Source of the DNA: Fuerstiella sp.
Lineage (GTDB): Bacteria > Planctomycetota > Planctomycetia > Planctomycetales > Planctomycetaceae
Direction: 5' to 3'
NCBI GenBank assembly: GCA_014238335.1
Contig: JABABI010000004.1
Location: 1-64,000, forward strand
Length of the DNA stretch: 64,000 nucleotides
In this document: positions 8,781 to 18,691 of the stretch, piece by piece
Numbering within the stretch: the first letter of the stretch is position 1
Layout of the letters: each line of letters opens with the position of its first letter
The notes under the pieces: model-generated
The model's input: only the letters and a program-made list of their open reading frames with translations
The model's database searches: none
Told to the model about the DNA's origin: nothing
Translations under genes and position numbers: made by a program

Positions 8781-10211
8781 CTTTACGGATTTTCCTATCA
8801 CGAGGCCGGTGGCCTGCAGGCGCGCACGCAGTGTCGTTCGGGACATGCCAAGCAGCTCGGCGGCCCGCGCCTGGTGACCGTCGAGATGGGCCAGAACTTC
8901 TTCAAACAGAACGCTGTCCACAACCGTGTGAAACTGATGATTGACGTCACCGGGGTATTCCTGAATCAATCGGCGCACCAGTGCGCGCAACGTGTCTGTT
9001 GCTTCGGTGTCTGCCCGGACATCTGATTGTGGTGTGTCACCGCGTACGGCGGCGGGCAATGACTCCGGCGTGATGACATCGGTTGTGGCTCGGACCAGCC
9101 CGTACTTGATGGCACTTTGCAGTTCGCGAACGTTGCCGGGCCAGTTGTATGCGCGCAGCAGGTCCAGCGCGGTCTCGGAAATTCCGTGAACCTGTGTACC
9201 CAGTTCCGCGTTGAACCGTCGCAGCAGGTAGTCAACAAGTTGCGACAGGTCGGCTCGACGATCGCGCAGCGGTGGCAAATCGATCGTGAACACGTTCAGG
9301 CGATAAAACAGATCTTCGCGAAAGTCACGGTCGTCGATCGCGGCTCGCAGGTCACGGTTGGTGGCGGCGATGATGCGGGCATCACTGGAAATCGTTTCAT
9401 TGCCACCCACGCGTTCAAAGCGACCATCCTGCAGCACGCGCAGTACCTTGGCCTGCGTGGCCAGACTCATCTCGCCGATTTCGTCCAGAAAAATCGTACC
9501 GCCGATCGCCTGTTCGAACTTCCCGATGCGACGTCGATCCGCTCCGGTGAACGAACCTTTCTCGTGGCCGAACAGTTCGCTTTCCAACAATGTTTCCGGA
9601 ATCGCCGCGCAATTAATGGCGATGAACGGACCGTCGTGACGTTGACTGTGCTGATAAACAGCACGGGCGACAAGTTCCTTGCCCGTTCCGCTTTCGCCCA
9701 GAATCAGCACGTTCACGTTTTGCGACGCGACGCGTCCGATTTCTTTGTACACGGACTGCATGGCAGGTGACGTGCCCACGATGTGATCGACGCCGACATC
9801 GTGCAGTTCGTCCGGCCCGTGTTCAAAAACGGTTCGCACACGTGACAGTCGGCTGGTTTCGAACGCCTTCGCGACTGTCTCCTTCAGTTCCGTCAGATCA
9901 AATGGTTTAAGCATGTACTCGAAAGCGCCCCGCTTCATGGCTTCGATGGCGGTTTCGGTTGTCGTATGAGCCGTCATGATAATGACCGGCAGGCGGCGAT
10001 CGTGCTCACGTATCTCAGCAAACAGGTCCAGCCCGGACATATCGGGCAGCCGCACATCCAGCAGTACGGCGTCGGGCGAATCCTGCCGCGCCAGCCTCAG
10101 CCCCTCGTGCCCGTTTTCCGCGGTGACAACATCCACCCCGTCCGCGCAAAACGTTTTCTCAAGCGAATAACGCACGCTGGGTTCGTCGTCGACAATCAAC
10201 AGCCTGGGCAT
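8769..10211 (-). CDS. Sigma-54-dependent response regulator, NtrC family
   Basis: 480 aa. An N-terminal receiver domain carries the phospho-acceptor D52 in AVLLDVRLPDMSG. The central AAA+ domain has Walker A GESGTGKE, the sigma54-contact loop as GSFTGA (usual GAFTGA) in ELFGHEKGSFTGADRR, and Walker [12 protein letters not shown]. The C-terminus is a Fis-type helix-turn-helix (RAAELLGMSRTTLRARLQ). Its start overlaps the stop of the histidine kinase gene upstream by one base (TAATG), so the two are co-translated partners. It should activate sigma54 promoters after phosphorylation; targets are unknown. Confidence 0.95.
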   Translation of the reverse strand: MPRLLIVDDEPSVRYSLEKTFCADGVDVVTAENGHEGLRLARQDSPDAVLLDVRLPDMSGLDLFAEIREHDRRLPVIIMTAHTTTETAIEAMKRGAFEYMLKPFDLTELKETVAKAFETSRLSRVRTVFEHGPDELHDVGVDHIVGTSPAMQSVYKEIGRVASQNVNVLILGESGTGKELVARAVYQHSQRHDGPFIAINCAAIPETLLESELFGHEKGSFTGADRRRIGKFEQAIGGTIFLDEIGEMSLATQAKVLRVLQDGRFERVGGNETISSDARIIAATNRDLRAAIDDRDFREDLFYRLNVFTIDLPPLRDRRADLSQLVDYLLRRFNAELGTQVHGISETALDLLRAYNWPGNVRELQSAIKYGLVRATTDVITPESLPAAVRGDTPQSDVRADTEATDTLRALVRRLIQEYPGDVNHQFHTVVDSVLFEEVLAHLDGHQARAAELLGMSRTTLRARLQATGLVIGKSVKSEN

Positions 10212-11740
10212 TAGGTGATCTCGGGGTCTTCTTTTCTGATGACATCATTGCCGGACACGGGTAACCGCACTTCGAACACGGTGCCATGCCTGGCCTCGGA
10301 TCTCACGGTGATTGAGCCGCCATGGTCTTCGATGATACGCCGACTGATTGATAAACCCAACCCCGTGCCGGAGTCCTTTGAACTGACGAACGGATCGAAC
10401 AAACGATGGGCGACGTCGGGACGAAGCCCCGCGCCGGTATCGGACACGGTAATAATGACGTCGCCCTGCTCTGCATCCGTTTTCGCCGTGACTACGACGC
10501 GGCCTCCGTCCGGCATCGCTTCGAAGGCGTTAAAGAGCAGGTTTACCAGAACCTGACGCAGTTGTTCGAAATCAGCAACAAGTCGGATTGGCCGTGACGG
10601 CACTTCCGTATGCAGATCCGCTCCCTGTAACTTTGCTCGCGCGGTGACTAACTGCGTGGTATTATCGATCAGGCTGTGCAGTTCGAACTCACGTTTTTCC
10701 AGTTTCGGTGGTCTCGCAAAATCAAGGAACAACTGAATGCCGTCGTTCAGCCGCGTCGTCTCCGTGTCCAGAATCTCCAGATCGCGTTCATCGAGCGATT
10801 GTCCCGGACAATATCGGGCTGACTGAATGAGTGTCTTCATGGCTGTCAGCGGGTTGCGAAGTTCATGTGCCAGTCCTGCTGCCAGCTGTCCGACGGCGGA
10901 AAGTTGTTCTGTGCGAAGTCGTTCGTGTTCACTGGCCTGCAGACGCTCGACAACCGTTCCTACCTGTGAAGCCACCTGGTCGAGTCGTTCCTGCAGCGAT
11001 TGTACCTCTGAACCACCAGACACGGCGATCGGTCCGACGACCTGACTGAGTTGACCGGCGGCATCACGAACGGGGACCTCCAGCCGCAGCAGTGATTGCC
11101 GGACGCGCCGGGAAATCAGGACGCCCAGTCCCAATCCTGCAATGGCTCCGCACACGCCCAGGCCCAGCATGGCCCACGTGGCCCGCTGTGTGAGCAATTC
11201 GTGTTGTGTGACCGCAGCCGTCATGGCCCGAATTTGCTCAGCACGCTGCAGCTGCGCTTCTTCAATCAGAGCGTCAGCGACCCGGCCATCCAGCAGATTT
11301 GACGCGGCTTCCCGCGCTTTATCCTCGTTTGATAAATCGTTCAGCCGGTCTGTCAGCCGAGTATAACTGCGACGCAAGCCGGCGACATATGTTCTGCCGT
11401 CATGTTGGACCAGCAGGCGTTCGGTCTGAACAAGCCAGCGTTCTGTTTGTTCCTGCAGTCCCAGTGCCGCGTTCAGATGTTGCTCGTCTCCCGTGCGCAT
11501 GTAGGAGTAAAGGTTCGATCGCATTTGATGAACTGTGGTTTCGAGTTCACGAATGGCATCCGCTCGCTGCAGACTCATCAGCACCAGATCTGCCGCCTGG
11601 TTTTTTGACTGCTGCATCGACCACGCGGCGATTCCCGTCACGACCAGCAGGGCGAGACTGATCAGAAACAAAGGACTCGCAATACGTGCTGCCGTGTCGG
11701 CGACCGAAATCTGATCGGGTTGGCTTGAAGCGTCGCTCAT
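10211..11740 (-). CDS. Membrane sensor histidine kinase
   Basis: I chose ATG 11740 (MSDASSQPDQ), which gives 509 aa with a first membrane segment (FLISLALLVVTGIAAW). The open frame runs further upstream but without signal-like sequence. A helical sensor region of about 150 residues, probably periplasmic and four-helix-bundle-like, is followed by a second membrane segment (WAMLGLGVCGAIAGLGLGVLI). The kinase core has H-box GLAHELRNPLTAMKT, N-box NLLFNAFEAMPDGG, and G-boxes VSDTGAGL and GTGLGLSIS. It forms a TAATG-overlapping operon with the NtrC-like regulator. No input ligand can be inferred. Confidence 0.93.
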   Translation of the reverse strand: MSDASSQPDQISVADTAARIASPLFLISLALLVVTGIAAWSMQQSKNQAADLVLMSLQRADAIRELETTVHQMRSNLYSYMRTGDEQHLNAALGLQEQTERWLVQTERLLVQHDGRTYVAGLRRSYTRLTDRLNDLSNEDKAREAASNLLDGRVADALIEEAQLQRAEQIRAMTAAVTQHELLTQRATWAMLGLGVCGAIAGLGLGVLISRRVRQSLLRLEVPVRDAAGQLSQVVGPIAVSGGSEVQSLQERLDQVASQVGTVVERLQASEHERLRTEQLSAVGQLAAGLAHELRNPLTAMKTLIQSARYCPGQSLDERDLEILDTETTRLNDGIQLFLDFARPPKLEKREFELHSLIDNTTQLVTARAKLQGADLHTEVPSRPIRLVADFEQLRQVLVNLLFNAFEAMPDGGRVVVTAKTDAEQGDVIITVSDTGAGLRPDVAHRLFDPFVSSKDSGTGLGLSISRRIIEDHGGSITVRSEARHGTVFEVRLPVSGNDVIRKEDPEIT

Positions 11741-12052
11741 GGCTTGCGTAATGGCGGGTGAATATCCGGACGATGAATTCTGATTGTAGAGAACAAGCAC
11801 AGCGGTGGGAGTGTTTTCACCGCTGAGATCCCCGAGGACACAGAGAAAATCAGCCGCTGTTAACCGCTTCCCCGTATGAACGTAAAGAAACCGGCCGAGA
11901 GAAGCGAGCTGAACAACCAGAACGGTCTGCAACATTCAGCTCGCTTCCCCGTGGCGGGTTTCGCCGGGAGTTGTCCACTCCCTTTCGGCATCCGCGACGT
12001 TGCCATCGTGAATGCCTCCAGGGAGCGGACGGTTCATCAAAGCCTCCTGCCA
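11741..12052. other. Intergenic upstream of the kinase
   Basis: About 310 bases between the protease stop and the kinase start. The kinase frame stays open through part of it, so a longer N-terminus starting at 11935 cannot be excluded, but those residues do not resemble a signal or domain. No promoter motif or terminator was clear by eye. Confidence 0.35.
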
Positions 12053-13558
12053 TCACTTCTTCAGAACAACAAAGCGGGATGCACTTCCGCTGCGGACCAG
12101 CAACAGCAGTCCGTCTTCGTCGAGCTGTTCCTTCAGCGTTTTGGCGAACTCCGCCGCCGATGTGACGTCTCTGTCACCAACTCGCGTGATGACCATTTGG
12201 GGAGCAAGACCCGCTTTGTCGGCCGCGCTGCCACGTTTAACACTGGTCACAATGACTCCGCGGACTCCCGACATGTCCAGCTTAGAAGCCACGTCATCAG
12301 ACAGATCGGTCACTTCCAGTCCAATATCTTTCAAGTCAGATGTCCGTATACTGCTGTTGCCCGACTCGGTCAGATTCTGCGGCAGCTCCGAAACACGCAC
12401 TGTCAGTTCCACCCGTTTCCCCTTTCGCATGACAATCAGCTTGTGGTCTTTGCCAACCACTGCTCGTTCCACAGTTCCCTGCAAAGTCCGGGGACTGTCA
12501 ATTTTGCAGCCGTCAAATTCCACAATCACATCGCCTGGCTTGACGCCCGCTGTGGCGGCCGGTGAGTCAGAACGAATATCCGTTACAGCGGCACCGGCCA
12601 CGGTTCCCAGTCCAAACTGCTGAGACAGGTCGCTGGTTACCTGCTGGATACCCACGCCCAGAAACGCACGCTTGACGGTCCCCGTGTTGACCAGTTGGTC
12701 ACTGACCCATTGCGCCATATTGATGGGCACTGCAAATCCGACTCCCTGATAGCCACCGCTGGTTGAGGAAATTGCCGTGTTGATGCCAACGACTTCACCG
12801 TTGAGATTAACCAGCGGACCACCACTGTTGCCCGGATTGATGGCCGCGTCAGTCTGCAGAAACTCTTCTCGTGCGGTGATACCGATGCCGCGCGACTTGG
12901 CACTGATGATTCCGGCTGTCACCGTTTCCTTCAACCCGAACGGAGCACCGACGGCGATGACCCAGTCACCAACGTCCATCTGATCACTGTTCCCGATGAT
13001 CGCAGCCGAAAGGGTTTCTCCAGCATCAATACGGACAACCGCGATGTCAGTTGATGGATCCGTCTGCACTTCGGTTGCTTCGAATTCACGACCGTCCTGC
13101 AGGATAACGACCACTGTGCCTCCACCCTTTACGACATGGTTGTTGGTCAGAATGATCCCCGTAGAATCGATGATTACTCCCGAGCCCTGTCCGCCGCCAC
13201 GACGCTGTGGGCCAGGCAGTTGCCGTCGGCCTTGAGGAGATCCATCGAAAAATCTCTTGAAGAACGGATGGTCTTTCAGCTCGTCCGGCAGACCATTATC
13301 AAACTGTCCCGTGTCCGGTCCGGAAACCTGTTCCACATCCGTCGGCATTGTGCGGATCGTCACCACGGCCGGCGTAACTCGATCAGCGGCCGCACGGAAC
13401 GCCGATGACAGCGAATTCGCCTGTGTCAGTGATTGCTGAATCTGGCCGTCGGTTGCTGCGGGAGTCCCCGATACAGCGGAAGCTCCAGCCAGTCCTGCGA
13501 CGGCCAGCACACCCAGCATGCCTGGCAACCAATATTCTTTTCCTCGTTTGAAATTCAT
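12053..13558 (-). CDS. Periplasmic serine protease DegQ/HtrA family (Do-like)
   Basis: 501 aa from ATG 13558, preceded by GGGAGAA at a good distance; the frame further upstream is ignored. A signal/anchor segment (YWLPGMLGVLAVAGLAGASAVSG) is followed by a trypsin-like domain with triad H141 (ILTNNHVVKG), D171 (PSTDIAVVRID) and S245 (NPGNSGGPLVN), then two PDZ domains (AGVKPGDVIVEFDG, and a second one around ADKAGLAPQMVITRVGDR). This is the standard architecture of the Do/DegP/DegQ proteases that degrade or refold misfolded envelope proteins. It lies upstream of the two-component pair on the same strand with a 310-base gap, so co-regulation is possible but not shown. Confidence 0.95.
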   Translation of the reverse strand: MNFKRGKEYWLPGMLGVLAVAGLAGASAVSGTPAATDGQIQQSLTQANSLSSAFRAAADRVTPAVVTIRTMPTDVEQVSGPDTGQFDNGLPDELKDHPFFKRFFDGSPQGRRQLPGPQRRGGGQGSGVIIDSTGIILTNNHVVKGGGTVVVILQDGREFEATEVQTDPSTDIAVVRIDAGETLSAAIIGNSDQMDVGDWVIAVGAPFGLKETVTAGIISAKSRGIGITAREEFLQTDAAINPGNSGGPLVNLNGEVVGINTAISSTSGGYQGVGFAVPINMAQWVSDQLVNTGTVKRAFLGVGIQQVTSDLSQQFGLGTVAGAAVTDIRSDSPAATAGVKPGDVIVEFDGCKIDSPRTLQGTVERAVVGKDHKLIVMRKGKRVELTVRVSELPQNLTESGNSSIRTSDLKDIGLEVTDLSDDVASKLDMSGVRGVIVTSVKRGSAADKAGLAPQMVITRVGDRDVTSAAEFAKTLKEQLDEDGLLLLVRSGSASRFVVLKK

Positions 13559-14019
13559 GTCTTTTCTCCCTCGTGTTTGAAACCCCTCATTATTGAAAGT
13601 CAGCCAGACGCACAGCGAGTCTTGTGACTCGACGGGCTCGCCAACAGCCAGCCTCTGCAGCGCGTCGTATGTGGCTGCCATCCGTCTGAAGTCTAAAGCA
13701 GCGACCGTGCCACTTAACCAAACCGTGTCATGAATTGCATCGCAAATCGTTTTGACCAATGATGTTATGGCAATTGTTAATTTTCCGTGCTTGTACTCGA
13801 GGCGGCCCGGCCGGTCAGATACTGTTCGTGAAAAACAGATTCTGGTCGTTAATCGCGATGGCGGTGCGACAGCTGCGAAACCACGCGGCTAAGGCGGCAA
13901 AAAGGCAGTCGCCGGCCGACGTTGGTGCGGAACGTGAAGATGGTAATGGCCGCCAATTAAAACGTGTGTTGACTGGCCTGATCTTCCTCGACTCAACAGA
14001 ACGGATGTTCGCACCCTTC

Positions 14020-14151
14020 TGCCAGCACGATCGCATCGCCAAAGAAGGTGTCCGATTCACCGACTGGTACGGGCAGAACAGTTGTACAGCAGGTAGGTTG
14101 ATCTGTCAGGATCGATGGAGCATCAGGGGTTTCACCAACGCGGTCGGATAG
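14020..14151 (+). pseudogene. Sulfatase fragment carrying the formylglycine motif
   Basis: Within an otherwise meaningless open frame, residues HDRIAKEGVRFTDWYGQN followed by SCTAGR (14083-14097) match the N-terminal part of planctomycete arylsulfatases (NIDRIAREGMRFTDYY..SCTAGR). The Cys of CTAGR would be the residue matured to formylglycine. Neither the upstream metal-binding DD nor anything downstream is present, and the frame stops at TAG 14149-14151. Only about 25 residues are recognisable, so this is a fragment and the call rests on motif likeness. Confidence 0.5.
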
Positions 14152-14154
14152 CCG

Positions 14155-14361
14155 GTTAACCGCCTCGATACTGTCAAGGAAGTCCTTAGCGACTTTCTGA
14201 TCAAACGCAAAGGCGACCGTGTCGGTCTTGTCGTGTTTGGTACGGCGCCATTTCTGAAAGTTTCTTTCACGAACGACGTGAAGCCGTGCAGGCAGTTACT
14301 GTCGGCCGGACAGCCGGGTCAGCCGGATGCACTACACTGCTCGATTGGAGACGTGCGGTGA
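14155..14361 (+). pseudogene. BatA-like vWA-domain fragment
   Basis: Immediately after the stop ending the sulfatase fragment, and in the same frame, comes NRLDTVKEVLSDFLIKRKGD followed by RVGLVVFGTAPFLKVSFTND. This matches the core of BatA-type von Willebrand A proteins (NRLDxVKxVxxxFIxxRxGDRIGLVVFG). The MIDAS DxSxS motif that should precede it is absent, and the frame ends at TGA 14359-14361. It is an internal fragment with neither start nor domain ends. Intact genes that usually accompany BatA (MoxR, DUF58) are found far away at 59.6-61.9 kb. Confidence 0.6.
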
Positions 14362-14812
14362 TCGCCGACGGCAAGGGCGTACGACTGGAACGCCTGCTGA
14401 AGGACGAGGGTGTTGAACTTCAGTAACAGTCGAATCGGTTGTCGCGCCGCGTATTCGGCGGCATTGAAAATCTGCCAACGTGGTCCGGCGAACGACTGGC
14501 AGCGGCGTTCAAACAGATGCGCCCCGCACTCCGTCAGTCGCCGCAGGCACGAAGTTCAAACGATGTTCTCCCTGCGTTGAATCCACCGTACTGCCCGGCC
14601 ACCAGAGTTTCACTGAATAGACATTGATCACTCCACAAAAAGATTGAACCGGATTCATTCAGACTCACAGTCGCGACGTCCCACCGCGATAGATCTCCGG
14701 AAGTCTTTGTTTTTCGAGGACAACTCCTGGAAATTGAAACGTCAAATGCCCATAAGTATGGCTCCGGGTTTGTCTTAGTGAGAGGTTTCGGACTCGCATC
14801 CCTGCTGCTTTC
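14362..14812. other. Intergenic with possible coding debris
   Basis: No gene can be supported. A short run (ADGKGVRLERLLKDEGVELQ) ends at a TAA near 14424, directly after the vWA fragment, and reads like the C-terminus of some protein. The remainder shows nothing recognisable. Confidence 0.3.
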
Positions 14813-15524
14813 TTGAAGTTACAAATGACCTCATGTAACATCGGTCGGTGTGCCGGAAGGTTTCTTCTGGCCTCGGAAATTCTGGTTGGCTACATAATTG
14901 CCTGTATTCAATCCGCAACGCTGGTTAACGCGAGCGAGCCCTTACCGAACACGGTTTCCACAGCAAATGCGCCAGTCGTGTCTGTGCAGGATTTTTCGGT
15001 CCCTGGCCAGTCGTTTTCGCCCGCAAAGGCTACTGGAAATCGAGATATTTATTATCCGGGACGGAGGATCTTGCGATCCAAGAGTACTTTTCTTCCGCTG
15101 CCTCTGTTGGTGATGAAGCAGGGATTTGCACCTTTGGAAGCTCTGACCGTCGGGACACACTTCCCCCGAACAGTTCGGAAAAATCATGTCGCTGGTCAGG
15201 CCGTGCATCGCTGTGGGTTGTCACTTCTACAACGACTTCGATGTTGAACCGGACGTCAGACGGCGAGTACGGAAGGCATACGACGAACCATTGTCGCTGG
15301 CGGTGGACTACATGGGGTGGAATGTGACGAAGGATGACATCAAAGTTGGCATGGTCGCCAAAGACGAAGAGGTATGGCCCTCATCGCCACTCAGAAAGAA
15401 GATCGCTCTCGATGTGAGGAACTCCATAAACTTCTCGGAATGCACTCTGTCCGGACGCGAGGCATATCCGGAGGTTCTTGCGCCTCTATACGAAGAGATA
15501 AACGAAATCTACGGCACAGATTAA
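14813..15524 (+). pseudogene. Second GntH-like MBL-fold relic, core deleted
   Basis: The 5' part starts at 14813 with a hydrophobic leader and reaches GNRDIYYPG, the conserved lead-in seen as KTYYPNTE in the relic at 7.5 kb. The 3' part, open from 15147, reads GHTSPEQFGKIMSLVRP, CIAVGCHFYNDFDVEPDV and DYMGWNVTKDDIKVGMVAKD. This aligns with VKPRMAIADHFFND...NVTDAEITGCDVVAQESVW of the first relic and is better preserved. The metal-binding core between them is gone and a frameshift lies near 15050. The fold family is inferred from the paired conserved segments; enzymatic function is lost. Confidence 0.65.
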
Positions 15525-15654
15525 AAACCAACGATCACGGAAGAGTGGTACGAGGAACGGGACAACCATCGGTGACACAATCGTGCTGGCTGGCACGATT
15601 GCTGATGCCGGAGCGTCGAAATTGTTGCTGAGTCATGAAATTGTTGGTGAGATC

Positions 15655-16497
15655 ATGAAACAACTGTCAGAAATTGTGATTAGCTTGATGTTCGTCGGAG
15701 CATTGACGACCCCTGTGACGATGGCCTGCGCTCAGGACGACGACAAAACAACCACGCCTCGCGCGCCAGTGCAATCGACAATTCATCACTACTTCTCCAA
15801 GGATACGCACAGGCATGACGCTGAATGGAGTTATTCAGGAAAACAGGGACCGGCATTCTGGGGCACATTGAGTCCGAAGTACCATCTGGCGACGGACGGT
15901 CAGAAGCAGTCTCCTATCGACATTTGCCGTGGCGATGTTGTGGAAAGTGATCTGCCAGCGTTGAAGTTTCGCTATCGCAGCGAACGGCTGTCGATCGTGA
16001 ACAACGGACACACAATCCAGCACAACGAGCACCCCGGCAGTTTTCTGCAGGTCGGCAAACAGGTCTACGTGCTGGAACAGTTTCATGTGCACGTGCCGAG
16101 CGAACACACGATTGATGGAAAACACGCCGACATGGAGATTCACTTTGTTCACAAGTCACTGACCGGCCACATTGTCGTCGTGGCCGTGCTGGCCGATGCC
16201 GGTACTGATGACCCTGTTGAAATCCCAGTGCACATTCGACTTCCGCAAACTGTCAATGCTGTGGTTGAGCCAACGCAGTCACGCAATCCGACGGACTTCA
16301 TTCCGACAGACCATCGCTACGTTACCTATTCGGGGTCGTTCACAACTCCGCCGTGTAGCGAGGGTGTTCGCTGGATCGTGATGAATTCACCGATACAGAT
16401 CGCTTCTTCGACTCTGGCCCGTTTTCGTCAGACACTGGGGCGCAATATTCGTCCGGTCCAGCCACTGCATGGGCGCGAAGTGGCGATCTCTCCGTAG
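15655..16497 (+). CDS. Alpha-class carbonic anhydrase, exported
   Basis: 280 aa from ATG 15655 (MKQLSEIVISLMFVGALTTP...ACAQ), a signal peptide; the upstream extension to 15583 is not signal-like. The zinc ligands of alpha carbonic anhydrases are visible as H144 and H146 (EQFHVHVPSEH) and H163 (HADMEIHFVH). QSPIDI near residue 86 and FTTPPCSEGVRW near the end are further family signatures. The enzyme interconverts CO2 and bicarbonate, here expected in the periplasm. It is convergent with glutamate decarboxylase, a CO2-producing enzyme. A beta-class enzyme at 26 kb is inactivated. Confidence 0.95.
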   Translation: MKQLSEIVISLMFVGALTTPVTMACAQDDDKTTTPRAPVQSTIHHYFSKDTHRHDAEWSYSGKQGPAFWGTLSPKYHLATDGQKQSPIDICRGDVVESDLPALKFRYRSERLSIVNNGHTIQHNEHPGSFLQVGKQVYVLEQFHVHVPSEHTIDGKHADMEIHFVHKSLTGHIVVVAVLADAGTDDPVEIPVHIRLPQTVNAVVEPTQSRNPTDFIPTDHRYVTYSGSFTTPPCSEGVRWIVMNSPIQIASSTLARFRQTLGRNIRPVQPLHGREVAISP

Positions 16498-16715
16498 ACG
16501 GATCGGGTTCGCAAGCTGCCCCGTGGCCTCGCCGGCTGGTCCGTTATGCTTCGCTGTTTCCATTCACTATTCGACCAGTCATTGTACTTCAGGAATCGCT
16601 GCTACGAGGTCCTATCGTAGTTGGCTGACATCAACGTGCCATGCCAGCGTCTGGCCTGCCCGTTGCGGCTGAGACAGACCCGGAACAAATCAGTTCTCAC
16701 AACATCCGAAGGTTT

Positions 16716-18110
16716 CTAGTGATGAAAGCCGGTTGCTTCCGTCGCTGTCATCTGTGTGTTGCCTGGGTGCAGTCGAAAGTACTCCAGCGACCGTTTCATG
16801 TCTTCGACTAACAGGCCGCCCAGGTCGCGACTGACACCGTGACGGACAAGAATTCGCTGAATAACCAGATCCTGCCGATTCGCCGGCATAGAATACGCCG
16901 GTATCTGCCAACCGCGGGTACTAAGACGGTCAGCGAAGTCGTACAGATTGAAGTCCGATTCCGTGCCGTCAATCAGCTTCCAGCAGAGCGCCGGGATACC
17001 CGCGTCCATCTGGCCATTGTAGATGATTTCGAATGGTCCCAGCTTTTCAATTTCGTTCGCAATGAATTCAGCCGTCTCATAACAGGCGGTATGGATCTTG
17101 CGATATCCGTCTCTGCCCAGACGCAGGAAATTGTAATACTGGCTGACGATTGAACCGCCTGGCCGTGAAAAGTTGAGTGCAAAATCCAGCATATCGCCGC
17201 CAAGATAGTTGACGTGGAAGACCAGATCTTCAGGCAGGTCTTCCTTCTCACGCCAGATCACCCAGCCAACTCCCAGCGGGGCAAGTCCGAATTTGTGTCC
17301 CGAACTGTTAATTGACTTCACTCGTGGGATACGAAAGTCCCAGACCAGATTGGGCGAACAAAACGGCGCCAGGAATCCTCCGCTGGCGCCATCGACATGC
17401 ATGGGAATGTCCAGCCCTGTTTCCTGCTCCAGCACGTCCAACGCATCGGCCACAGCCTTGACGGGTTCGTACTGGCACGTAAAGGTCACACCCAGTGTCG
17501 GGACAACGCCGATCGTATTCTCGTCGCAACGTTTGAGGACTTCTTCCGGCGTCATGATCAGGCGATCCTGCTCCATCGGGATCTCGCGCAGTTCGATGTC
17601 CCAATACCGCGCGAACTTGTGCCAGCAGACCTGCACCGGACCGCAAATCATGTTTGGTTTGTCGACAGATTTCCCCGCGGCTCTGCGTTTCTCACGCCAA
17701 CGCCATTTCATTGCCATGCCGCTTAGCATCGCGGCTTCACTGGAACCGATGGTTGAACAGCCCATGGTGTTAACGGCTGCCGGAGAATTCCAGAGATCGG
17801 CCAGCATGTGCACACAACGGGCCTCAATTTCAGCAGTCTGAGGATACTCGTCCTTGTCGATCATGTTTTTGTCCATACACTCATCCATGAGCTTGTGGAC
17901 TTCCGGTTCGGCCCAAGTCTGGCAGAACGTTGCAAGATTCTGTCGAGAGTTGCCGTCCAGCATCAATTCGTCGTGCACGACCGAGTAAGCACGCCGCGGA
18001 TCCTGTTCTTCACCGGGGAATTTGTATTTTGGAAGACTCACGGACAGATCTACAGAAGCGTAGACGTCGTCATCAATATTGTCCTGAATGCTCTTTTTTT
18101 CGTGCAACAT
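16716..18110 (-). CDS. gadB: Glutamate decarboxylase
   Basis: 464 aa from ATG 18110, almost the length of E. coli GadB (466). The PLP-binding lysine lies in [17 protein letters not shown] and the cofactor-contacting Asp in [30 protein letters not shown] near residue 105 is also typical of the group II family. It converts glutamate to GABA and CO2, consuming a proton, and can serve acid resistance or GABA metabolism. Upstream on the same strand are a dead MarC gene and an APC-type permease, so the original unit may have been permease-marC-gad. Confidence 0.95.
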   Translation of the reverse strand: MLHEKKSIQDNIDDDVYASVDLSVSLPKYKFPGEEQDPRRAYSVVHDELMLDGNSRQNLATFCQTWAEPEVHKLMDECMDKNMIDKDEYPQTAEIEARCVHMLADLWNSPAAVNTMGCSTIGSSEAAMLSGMAMKWRWREKRRAAGKSVDKPNMICGPVQVCWHKFARYWDIELREIPMEQDRLIMTPEEVLKRCDENTIGVVPTLGVTFTCQYEPVKAVADALDVLEQETGLDIPMHVDGASGGFLAPFCSPNLVWDFRIPRVKSINSSGHKFGLAPLGVGWVIWREKEDLPEDLVFHVNYLGGDMLDFALNFSRPGGSIVSQYYNFLRLGRDGYRKIHTACYETAEFIANEIEKLGPFEIIYNGQMDAGIPALCWKLIDGTESDFNLYDFADRLSTRGWQIPAYSMPANRQDLVIQRILVRHGVSRDLGGLLVEDMKRSLEYFRLHPGNTQMTATEATGFHH

Positions 18111-18279
18111 GTACCGCGACCTCTTAGCGTCTCACCATTCAAACCATAGACATACAACGGACGTAGTCTACGAAGCAGGCACAGAAGAGTAAGTAAGCCA
18201 AACTCTAATTCAGAAAAGAAACCAACAGCACATTCAGCAACAGGCCTGGATAGACGTTCGTTAGTGCCGGTTGCGGCAC

Positions 18280-18664
18280 TTAGAGGTCCAGAAATTGTTT
18301 CACGCCGGTGATGGTCCCCGGACTGGCGGCAAAATTGATCAGCGATGTGGGCGAGTCGTCGTCGGCTTCAGACTCTGTTGCGGTCGTTGGTGAGGCTGTC
18401 CCTCTGAGCATGATTAACCCCACCCAGATCTGCACAATGTCGCCTGAAATGCACCCAGTGAGATTCCGAACACTTGCAGTAACTGACCGTCCCCCACAGA
18501 GCTGCAAGACACAGAATGGCGGCGATGGTCGCGGAGGCGTGCGTTGCCAAAAAAATCCTGGCCGCACTGGGTTTGTCGACAGCGATCTTAGAAAACATCG
18601 TGCCACAGATTACCGGTTTGACGAGTGACAAGATCGTGAGCGTCCCTTGAACGTACTGATCCAT
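18280..18664 (-). pseudogene. MarC-family membrane protein, frameshifted and truncated
   Basis: The frame from ATG 18664 reads MDQYVQGTLTILSLVKPVI, CGTMFSKIAVDKPSAARIF, then a membrane segment (ATIAAILCLAALWGT), matching MarC/UPF0056 N-termini. Near 18490 the sequence shifts frame and continues NLTGCISGDIVQIWVGLIMLRG and FAASPGTITGV, the latter a conserved MarC signature, then stops after KQFLDL at 18280. About half of the ~200-residue protein is left. It lies between the permease and gad on the same strand. Confidence 0.7.
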
Positions 18665-18691
18665 CGAACGATTTGCACCACTTACGAGACT

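Noticed and set aside
9117..9770. 217-codon + strand open frame opposite the NtrC-like gene
   Set aside because: It lies wholly antisense to a clear AAA+ regulator; composition is that of a shadow frame.
15585..15610. TGGCAC...TTGC resembling a sigma54 promoter
   Set aside because: Spacing between elements is too short for a -24/-12 promoter.
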